Below, in pieces: positions 1 to 5,315 of a DNA stretch of 7,962 nt (position 1 is the first letter of the stretch; each line of letters opens with the position of its first letter). The DNA lies in assembly GCA_006227965.1 (NCBI GenBank), contig SBFL01000294.1:1-7962 (forward strand), given 5' to 3'. The stretch is from Bacteroidota bacterium. GTDB lineage: Bacteria > Bacteroidota > Bacteroidia > Flavobacteriales > Flavobacteriaceae. Under the pieces are notes generated by a model. That model was not told where the DNA came from and made no database searches. It saw only the letters and a list, made by a program, of their open reading frames with translations. The translations under genes and the position numbers were made by a program.

Positions 1-2
1 TT

Positions 3-86
3 GAAGAATTCTTTGGACAGAAAATGTCCAAGTTTCAGAACGGCTTCCGAATAAGTATACCTAATAAGCAGGACGGTATTCAATGA
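3..86 (+). CDS. Possible C-terminal tail of a gene cut by the left edge
   Basis: This frame is open from the first complete codon to a TGA at 84-86 and encodes 27 residues ending in PNKQDGIQ. The composition (EEFFGQKMSKFQNGF) is protein-like, mixed charged and aromatic, while the two other plus frames carry a stop within the first 60 bases. I do not recognise the family, and 27 residues are too few to assign one. It could equally be chance open sequence or part of the degraded tract that follows. Confidence 0.25.
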   Translation, partial: EEFFGQKMSKFQNGFRISIPNKQDGIQ

Positions 87-148
87 AACAGATTTGGGGT
101 TAATGAGTATTGCTAAGATCCAACCAATTGATAGTTGATTCGGGAAAA

Positions 149-489
149 ATGGATCAAGGAGCACCTTTTATGGACAAAATGAAGGCCATTGAACAGTTAT
201 CCGGAAAACCGATCCTTTCATGGATGCATCCCCTTTACTGAATATTCGGATGAACTGCAGAAATCCTCTTTTAAAGAATGAATCAGGATGCCATGAGGGC
301 TGCGGATACGACCCTATTGTCTGCAGCATCGGGGGTTATTGCGCAATAAAGAAAGGGCCAGGGAACATGGTTCTCGCTCCTATCAGGCAGGAAACGGTCT
401 CCGGGAATCCCGTTAAATATGGGTACCTCCCTTTCAGTGAATACAGCTATCCTTACCTCAATCGGGCTTTTGAGGTAGAAAACCGTTGA
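149..489 (+). pseudogene. Possible decayed coding region spread over three frames
   Basis: Protein-like stretches follow one another here in different frames with almost no overlap. The first opens with ATG at 149 or 170 (an AGGA-type purine run lies at 157-161 before the second ATG) and reads MDKMKAIEQLSGKPILSWMH to a stop at 239-241. The next, from 237, reads TEYSDELQKSSFKE and stops at 279-281. The frame then returns to the first (QDAMRAADTTLLSAASGVIA, stop at about 345). The last, in the third frame, gives APIRQETVSGNPVKYGYLPF and ends at TGA 487-489. An intact 89-codon frame at 220-489 covers only the last part convincingly; its first half is cysteine-rich and looks out of frame. I infer an old gene with two or three frameshifts. 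I cannot name the family, and an ordinary spacer with a short real gene at 220-489 remains possible. Confidence 0.3.
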
Positions 490-680
490 ACGTTTCCACC
501 CGGCAGATAACTTTTAATAGCACGCCTGTTTTGGTTTGGTTGCCCCCTTTCCTAATTCAGGTATTTGACCCACCGCTTGCCTAAATTCTGCAAAAGCCCT
601 AATCCCTGGATGGGAAAGTATTCTTTAAAGATTTGGACCCAGCCTGGTCTTATGTTTTTTAGCCGGGTTTCAAAATTCAT
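490..680. other. Spacer without a supported gene
   Basis: This stretch lies between the degraded region and the first firm gene. Plus-strand frames are short and broken by stops. A 42-codon minus-strand frame (ATG at 678-680, stop at 552-554) is open but overlaps the likely leader of the gene at 708 and has no visible family features. I see no RNA gene, no strong hairpin with a T run and no repeat. Confidence 0.5.
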
Positions 681-688
681 TATCTTGA
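681..688 (+). promoter_or_regulatory. Candidate -7 element before the first DUF6090 gene
   Basis: TATCTTGA resembles the Bacteroidota sigma -7 consensus TAnnTTTG but lacks one T. It ends 19 bases before the ATG at 708, which would give a very short leader. No TTG is found at the expected -33 spacing. The same octamer, followed by a similar AG-rich stretch, stands 21 bases before the second DUF6090 gene, which is the best reason to take it seriously. It could also be a conserved remnant of the duplication with no function. Confidence 0.3.
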
Positions 689-707
689 TGAGCGTAACAG
701 CCAACCA

Positions 708-1109
708 ATGCTTCGCTTTTTCCGCCAGCTCCGACAACGCCTGATCATTGAATCGCAGTTTAGCAGGTACCTCCTGTATGCCATAGGGGAAATCTTGCTG
801 GTGGTCATCGGGATTCTCATCGCCCTGCAGGTAAACAACTGGAATGAAGAACGCAAGAATGACAAGAAGGTTGCAAAATATACAGAGGGGCTGATCGCAG
901 ACCTGAAGAAAGACCGGCGCCTGGTGGTTGGTGTCCTGGAGGACTGCATGAATGACATTGAGGAGATCAGCGCAGACAAGAGGGAACTGGCTTCCCAATT
1001 CAATGCGGTCCTGGTGTCACGAATGGCCCACAACCGGGTTACCCTCACCTGGTTTGAACCCGTTCTGGAAGAAATCGACTTGCTTTTGGAGGAACTAGAA
1101 AAAAATTAA
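708..1109 (+). CDS. DUF6090 family protein, short form
   Basis: This is a 133-residue protein of a family (DUF6090) found mainly in Flavobacteriia, whose function is unknown. The N-terminal block is diagnostic: a basic stretch MLRFFRQLRQRL, then YLLYAIGEILLVVIGILIAL (about residues 21-40) as one membrane helix, then QVNNWNEERK. The rest (about 50-133) is charged and helical, probably outside the membrane, and ends with VLEEIDLLLEELE, which matches the C-terminal helix VLNYIDSILEIIEGEL of the paralog at 2683. Family members are usually about 230-280 residues, so this copy lacks most of the middle region, including the DPSQGVLNQL-type motif. An internal in-frame deletion is the simplest explanation; it may be non-functional. 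The start at 708 is fixed by alignment to the paralog's MLRIFRQIRYRL. The sulfatase starts 4 bases after the stop, so the two are probably cotranscribed. Confidence 0.85.
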   Translation: MLRFFRQLRQRLIIESQFSRYLLYAIGEILLVVIGILIALQVNNWNEERKNDKKVAKYTEGLIADLKKDRRLVVGVLEDCMNDIEEISADKRELASQFNAVLVSRMAHNRVTLTWFEPVLEEIDLLLEELEKN

Positions 1110-1113
1110 CCCT

Positions 1114-2559
1114 ATGCCACACTACCTCATACTTTCCCTTTTGCTTTTTTCCTCAGCCTTCCTAAGTGCCCAGGCAAGGAGGCCGAATATTGTAATGATC
1201 GTGGTAGACGATATGAGGCATGACGAATGGAGCGGAGGCGGGCATACCTACCTTCAGACTCCCAACATAGATCTGCTGGCAGCGGAGGGAACACGATTCG
1301 GCAGGGCCTATCATGCAGTTCCGCTCTGCTCTCCCAACCGGGCCAGTATCCTCACGGGGCAATATCCTTCGCGGCATGGGATCATTGACAATACCGCCAG
1401 GAATCAGGCAAGCTTTATGCTGGACCTCTTCCCAAAGTTCCTGCAGGAGGCGGGATATAAAACTGCCCATGTCGGGAAATGGCATATGGGGAACAGCCCC
1501 GTCCCCAGGCCAGGTTATGATTACTGGGTGTGCATGGAAGGACAGGGTAAAACGTACGACCCGGAACTTTATGAAGCTGACAGATCTTATGTGGCCAAGG
1601 GCTATATCACAGATATCTTCACAGATAAGGCCCTTGGTTTTATCAGGGAAAACGCAGCTGCTCCTTTTTTCCTGTACATAGGTCACAAAGCCGTACATCC
1701 CGAGGCCGTTCAGCGGGATGATGGAGGCACGGACCTGGATGTCCCCAAGGAGTTTGTTCCTGCGGAAAGGCACCGGGGCCTTTATGAAGGGAAGATTTAC
1801 CGGAGGAGTCCTTCTTATTCGCCTTCGGCAACTGCCGATGAGGGAAAACCCATAATTAAAAACGCCTTTAAGATTCGCTCCGAAGTCCTGGACAAAGATC
1901 CAAGGTGGGAACAGAGTATGGATCTGGGCATTTCAGAAAAATCCATTCAAAAGAGGGCAGAAATGATGCTGGCAGTGGATGAAAGCCTTGGGAGGATCAT
2001 GACGGAACTTCAAAGGCTTGGGATCCTCGAAAATACAGTGGTCATTTTTACCAGTGACAACGGATACTTTTTTGGAGAACACGGGTTTTCGCTGGAACGG
2101 AGGATGCCCTATGAAGAATCTGTCAGGGCACCCCTGATTGTCAGGCATCCGGGAATAGCGCAACACGAATCAATAGTCAATGCATTGGCATTATCAATTG
2201 ATTTATCTGCTACTGTGCTGGACATTGCAGGGGTAAACAATCCTGGAACAATTCAGGGAAAATCCCTGATTCCGCTTATAAGCGGTGAAAAAGACCAGTT
2301 GAGAACTTCGGGGCTCATCGAATATTACAGCAACGAGAACCCATTCCCGTGGACAGCCCAGCTGGATTACAGGGTGGTAATAACCAATCAGTTCAAGTAC
2401 ATCAAATGGCTGAGGTTTGACCGTGCCGAATTGTACGATTTAAAAAACGACCCTTATGAACAACGCAACCTGATTGGGGAGCCATCCTACCGGGAAAACG
2501 TCGAGGAGCTGCACGGGGAATTGCAGAAACTTCAATTGGAAGCACTTGGGCTGAACTGA
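1114..2559 (+). CDS. Secreted S1-family sulfatase
   Basis: This 481-residue protein hydrolyses sulfate esters, most likely on a sulfated glycan outside the cytoplasm. Residues 1-21 form a signal peptide (hydrophobic LILSLLLFSSAFLSAQA) with probable cleavage near 19-21; there is no lipobox. The core begins at RPNIVMIVVDD with calcium-ligand aspartates D32 and D33. The formylglycine signature CSPNR lies at 72-76 within LCSPNRASILTGQYPSRHG, so C72 should be converted by a maturation enzyme encoded elsewhere. Further active-site elements are GKWH (121-124), HKAVH (191-195) and SDNG (314-317) followed by GEHG. The C-terminal part holds the usual strand-rich subdomain with YDLKNDPYEQRNL. Length and motifs are complete. 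The DYW and HKAVH blocks resemble sulfatases annotated as N-acetylglucosamine-6-sulfatase or mucin-desulfating, but the subfamily and substrate cannot be settled by eye. It follows the short DUF6090 gene by 4 bases. Confidence 0.95.
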   Translation: MPHYLILSLLLFSSAFLSAQARRPNIVMIVVDDMRHDEWSGGGHTYLQTPNIDLLAAEGTRFGRAYHAVPLCSPNRASILTGQYPSRHGIIDNTARNQASFMLDLFPKFLQEAGYKTAHVGKWHMGNSPVPRPGYDYWVCMEGQGKTYDPELYEADRSYVAKGYITDIFTDKALGFIRENAAAPFFLYIGHKAVHPEAVQRDDGGTDLDVPKEFVPAERHRGLYEGKIYRRSPSYSPSATADEGKPIIKNAFKIRSEVLDKDPRWEQSMDLGISEKSIQKRAEMMLAVDESLGRIMTELQRLGILENTVVIFTSDNGYFFGEHGFSLERRMPYEESVRAPLIVRHPGIAQHESIVNALALSIDLSATVLDIAGVNNPGTIQGKSLIPLISGEKDQLRTSGLIEYYSNENPFPWTAQLDYRVVITNQFKYIKWLRFDRAELYDLKNDPYEQRNLIGEPSYRENVEELHGELQKLQLEALGLN

Positions 2560-2653
2560 TGCGCCTTTATCACCAAAACCATACATGGATTTTTGATTCA
2601 GACAGGTGTTTGCAGACCGTCAGAGAAACTTCCATTCAACCGGATTATTTCCC

Positions 2654-2661
2654 TATCTTGA
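2654..2661 (+). promoter_or_regulatory. Candidate -7 element before the second DUF6090 gene
   Basis: TATCTTGA is the same octamer as at 681-688, here 21 bases before the ATG at 2683 and followed by TAGGAGC. It is one base off the TAnnTTTG consensus and has no clear -33 TTG. The 123-base gap after the sulfatase, with no terminator hairpin, means the second DUF6090 gene could be read both from upstream and from this element. The AGGAG within 2663-2667 lies too far (15 bases) from the ATG to be an ordinary ribosome binding site. Confidence 0.3.
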
Positions 2662-2682
2662 TAGGAGCAAGAACCCGGTCAA

Positions 2683-3513
2683 ATGCTCCGCATATTTCGT
2701 CAAATCCGTTACCGCCTGATGAATAAGAATCCGTCAGACAACTCCAGCCGCTCGAGCCTTTATACAAGATACCTGTTTTATGTCATCGGGGAGGTCATCA
2801 TCGTGATCATAGGGATTTTGCTGGCGCTGCAGGTGGATAACTGGAACAACCAAAGAATGGAAAGAGATGAAGCAAGGGTGTTCCTGGAGCGCCTTAAGAA
2901 TGAATTCCTTGATAACCGGCAGCAGATGGTCCAGAAAATCACCATGAGGACCCTGGCTTTGGAATCGGCCCGGGAGTTACTGCGTCATGTAGATGGACCG
3001 TCCGGTGATTATACGCGCCTCCAGGTGGACAGCATGATGGCCAATGCGCTTCCCGTCTATACATTCGATCCCTCTCAGGGGGTTTTGAACCAGTTGACTT
3101 CCACGGACAAGCTCACCCTGATGAGAAGTGAAGCCCTTAATGACAAACTCTCAAACTGGAATTCCATGATACGGGATTTCAAAGGGGATGAGGACATGTA
3201 TAACAGTTACAACCACAACCACTTCAGGCCTTTCCTATATAAGAATTACAATTACAGGAATATCATCAGCGCCAGGATCCGCAATAAGGTCATTGACCCC
3301 ATATTGCTTGCTTCCCCGGATAAAGTGAATATCCCTATTGGTTTGTCCGGCAGTCCAGTTAGCATGGATGTTTTGAAAGATTCCCAGGAATTTGAAAACC
3401 ACCTCTCTTCCGTTATTAGCTGGCTATCCCTGATCAACACTCAATCGGAAGGGGTGCTTAACTACATTGACAGCATCCTTGAGATAATTGAGGGAGAACT
3501 AAACGCCGATTGA
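2683..3513 (+). CDS. DUF6090 family protein, full length
   Basis: This 276-residue protein is a full-length member of the DUF6090 family of unknown function. It shows the family layout: a basic N-terminus (MLRIFRQIRYRL), a polar insertion (about 14-28), one membrane helix YLFYVIGEVIIVIIGILLAL (30-49), the QVDNWNNQR segment (50-58), a helical region, the conserved core around DPSQGVLNQLTSTDKLTLMR (129-148) continuing to LSNWNSMIRDFKGDE, and a C-terminal helix with YIDSILEIIEGEL. The topology suggests a short cytoplasmic tail and a large domain outside the inner membrane, but that is inference. Compared with the copy at 708 it has an extra 9-10 residues before the membrane helix and keeps the whole middle domain. 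It lies downstream of the sulfatase by 123 bases and is followed immediately by a broken third copy. Family assignment is firm; function is not known. Confidence 0.9.
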   Translation: MLRIFRQIRYRLMNKNPSDNSSRSSLYTRYLFYVIGEVIIVIIGILLALQVDNWNNQRMERDEARVFLERLKNEFLDNRQQMVQKITMRTLALESARELLRHVDGPSGDYTRLQVDSMMANALPVYTFDPSQGVLNQLTSTDKLTLMRSEALNDKLSNWNSMIRDFKGDEDMYNSYNHNHFRPFLYKNYNYRNIISARIRNKVIDPILLASPDKVNIPIGLSGSPVSMDVLKDSQEFENHLSSVISWLSLINTQSEGVLNYIDSILEIIEGELNAD

Positions 3514-3517
3514 CACT

Positions 3518-3705
3518 TTGAAGTTTTTCCGACGATTCAGACAGTACCTGCTCACTGAGAGCAAACCCGGCCATTTCGAAGATAACTCCTTTATGCCATT
3601 GGGGAGTTTGCCCTGGTCGTGATAGGTGTCCTGGAAGAAGAAATGACCCGCAGGTACATCCCTTTTACCTGTTTTGATTCTACCGCGGTCAGGACAGATT
3701 TTTAG
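3518..3705 (+). pseudogene. Remnant of a third DUF6090 gene, frameshifted and truncated
   Basis: The reading frame from TTG 3518 gives LKFFRRFRQYLLTESKPG, the basic start block of the family, beginning 4 bases after the stop of the intact paralog. Around 3563-3574 the homology moves to another frame, which reads PFRR, a TAA stop at 3583-3585 where the family has tyrosine, then LLYAIGEFALVVIGVL (3586-3633), the diagnostic membrane helix. After VIGVL similarity stops: EEEMTRRYIPF and onward, ending at TAG 3703-3705, has no QVNNWN segment or core domain. So at least three lesions are visible: a frameshift, a nonsense codon and a large deletion. An ATG start is also missing, although TTG could serve. 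No functional product is expected. That this is a decayed tandem duplicate is inferred from position and residues; the membrane-helix match is strong. Confidence 0.85.
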
Positions 3706-3726
3706 GACTTTCATTTCCGCCTGATT

Positions 3727-3749
3727 CTTCCCGACCCCGGCACGGGAGG
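3727..3749. terminator. Weak hairpin between convergent genes
   Basis: CTTCCCG at 3727-3733 can pair with CGGGAGG at 3743-3749 (7 pairs including one G-T), leaving a 9-base loop. It begins one base past the stop of the minus-strand DUF418 gene and lies 21 bases past the DUF6090 remnant, so it sits where a shared terminator would be expected. Neither strand has a T run after it, so intrinsic termination is doubtful. Confidence 0.3.
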
Positions 3750-3750
3750 A

Positions 3751-5076
3751 TCATGTTTCATGTTCCGCATGCGGCAACCTTCTGAATCGTTGCTTCTTCC
3801 CATAAGTCAGGGTTCTCCACAGCCATTCAAGAGGTCCGAAACGGAAATATTTCAGCCAGATAGGGCTGGTAATAAGCTGAAAAAGCCAGATTCCCAGGAC
3901 CACATAATACAACTCGTGTCGCTCCAACTGCCCGTAAAGCGAAAAACCAATTCCCGTAAATACAAAAGCGCAGATGACTGAATGCATCACGTAATTGGTA
4001 AGGGCCATACGCCCTACTGCGGCTAGGGAGTTCTTAAGAAAGCCCAGGATCCCCGATTTACAGAATAACATCACCAGTCCGATATGCCCGAATGCGACCG
4101 CTATCCGGCCAAAAGGATATGTAAAGCCGGCCTGTAGGTAAGCGGGTACCGAAAAATCATTCCTGAGAATCAAAGAGGTTTCATAATAGTTGATACCAAT
4201 CCCTACGACATATCCAATGAGCATCATAAGGAGGTATTTCCTTCTCCTGAGGCTACCCGACAAGACGCGGAGCTTGAAAAGAGCGATCCCTAAAAGCATC
4301 ATAGGCAGCACATCCCAGGGATTGTAATCATAATTGAAGGTAGTCTGTACCATCCGGTTCAGAGGGGCCCGGAACAAGACCAGGTCAAAATACCCCTGAT
4401 GCATCCCTTCGGTCTGTTCCTGTATGCTCTTCTGGTCGGGCTTTGCTTCGGCCAACGCAGCTTCCCATGCTTTCTTTCCTGCCGCAACATCTTCAGGCAG
4501 CTCTTCGTTCTCGGCAAAGGTCTGTGCCTCCTGGAAATACTTATAATTCTTCATGCTCCCCTGATAGCGGTATCCATGCAGGGCTACTCCAATGAGGATC
4601 AGCCCCAGCACCCCCCAAAGGAGTCTGTTTGGAGGGGTCTTTCGGAATGGGAACAAAAGGAGGCCATACAGACCGTAGGCAAACAGGATTTCCCCGGCCC
4701 AAAGCAGCAAATAGGCATGGATTAAGCCGAAGATCAGAAGCCAGATGGTCCGGCGGTAATAGATGTCGGCTACATCAATTCCTCCTCCCCATGAAATCAT
4801 CCGGGAGGTCATCAGGAACATACCGGCCCCGAACAGCATGGAAAACAGGGCCCGCATGGTGCCCTCGAAAAACAATTCGTTCATGATCCATACGTAGAGG
4901 TTACTTCCTTCTGCACCTCCCTGTACCGTTGGGTTCGCATAGGCCATAAAGACAAGTCCGAAACCGGTGATATTCATTAGCAGGATGCCAAGGGTGGCCA
5001 CGCCGCGCAGCACATCCAGGGAGTGGATGCGCTCTTTGGCCTTAACCGGGCCAAGAGGCTTTGTAAGGTCTGTCAT
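3751..5076 (-). CDS. DUF418 / YeiB-family membrane protein
   Basis: This 441-residue multi-spanning inner-membrane protein belongs to the DUF418 (YeiB-like) family, often annotated as a putative transporter or as related to membrane acyltransferases; its reaction is not established. The N-terminus carries the family hallmark RIHSLDVLRGVATLGILLMN (16-35). About ten hydrophobic segments are visible, near 24-46, 72-90, 109-129, 131-144, 151-167, 255-270, 281-298, 322-339, 350-376 and 388-405. A hydrophilic insertion of roughly 80 residues (170-250), rich in glutamate, glutamine and lysine, separates the two halves. The C-terminal DUF418 domain is marked by GRMALTNYVMHS (355-366) and FRFGPLEWLWRTLTY (411-425). 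Length is normal and no defect is seen. The ATG at 5076 is the first start before the hallmark. It lies 239 bases downstream of GH30 on the same strand, so cotranscription is possible but not shown. Confidence 0.92.
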   Translation of the reverse strand: MTDLTKPLGPVKAKERIHSLDVLRGVATLGILLMNITGFGLVFMAYANPTVQGGAEGSNLYVWIMNELFFEGTMRALFSMLFGAGMFLMTSRMISWGGGIDVADIYYRRTIWLLIFGLIHAYLLLWAGEILFAYGLYGLLLFPFRKTPPNRLLWGVLGLILIGVALHGYRYQGSMKNYKYFQEAQTFAENEELPEDVAAGKKAWEAALAEAKPDQKSIQEQTEGMHQGYFDLVLFRAPLNRMVQTTFNYDYNPWDVLPMMLLGIALFKLRVLSGSLRRRKYLLMMLIGYVVGIGINYYETSLILRNDFSVPAYLQAGFTYPFGRIAVAFGHIGLVMLFCKSGILGFLKNSLAAVGRMALTNYVMHSVICAFVFTGIGFSLYGQLERHELYYVVLGIWLFQLITSPIWLKYFRFGPLEWLWRTLTYGKKQRFRRLPHAEHET

Positions 5077-5133
5077 AAGAGGTTGGTTTGGTTATACAAG
5101 ACCTAACACAACATCATTTGTGCAGGTCCTTAG

Positions 5134-5141
5134 TGAAGATA
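5134..5141 (-). promoter_or_regulatory. Candidate -7 element before the DUF418 gene
   Basis: On the minus strand TATCTTCA matches six of the eight consensus positions of TAnnTTTG counting the free ones, and is preceded by an A tract (T run at about 5144-5150 on the plus strand). It lies 57 bases before the start at 5076. No TTG stands at the -33 spacing, so this is only a candidate. Confidence 0.22.
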
Positions 5142-5221
5142 CGTTTTTTTATTATTCCTCTGACCTACTGCCTGCATGTTGCTTTCGGATATATTCCGCT
5201 TCATTAAATGTCCGTTTTGAG

Positions 5222-5295
5222 ATAGTTGAAGCTTTCAAATGGTTTCCCATTCCTCATCCCCTGCTCCGGGAACCAATTAAAAACCCTTCAACTAT
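5222..5295. repeat. Nested inverted repeat in the GH30-DUF418 spacer
   Basis: ATAGTTGAAG at 5222-5231 is perfectly complementary to CTTCAACTAT at 5286-5295. Inside it, AAATGGTTTCCC at 5237-5248 pairs with GGGAACCAATT at 5268-5278 with one bulged T and one mismatch, leaving a 19-base loop. Together they could form a long two-part stem of about 20 pairs in the RNA of either strand. It begins 20 bases after the GH30 stop, on the transcript that may continue into DUF418. There is no T run after it, so a simple terminator is unlikely; a 3'-end protecting structure, a processing site or a leader element are options. Confidence 0.45.
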
Positions 5296-5315
5296 TTGTG
5301 CACAGCACTCCCGCC

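Noticed and set aside
552..998. 148-codon open frame on the minus strand
   Set aside because: Most of it is antisense to the DUF6090 gene at 708, whose protein matches a family. Only the last 42 codons lie in the spacer, and they show no recognisable motif or start signal.
1162..1773. 203-codon open frame on the minus strand
   Set aside because: It is antisense to the sulfatase core, which has all its catalytic motifs. The predicted protein has no recognisable domain.
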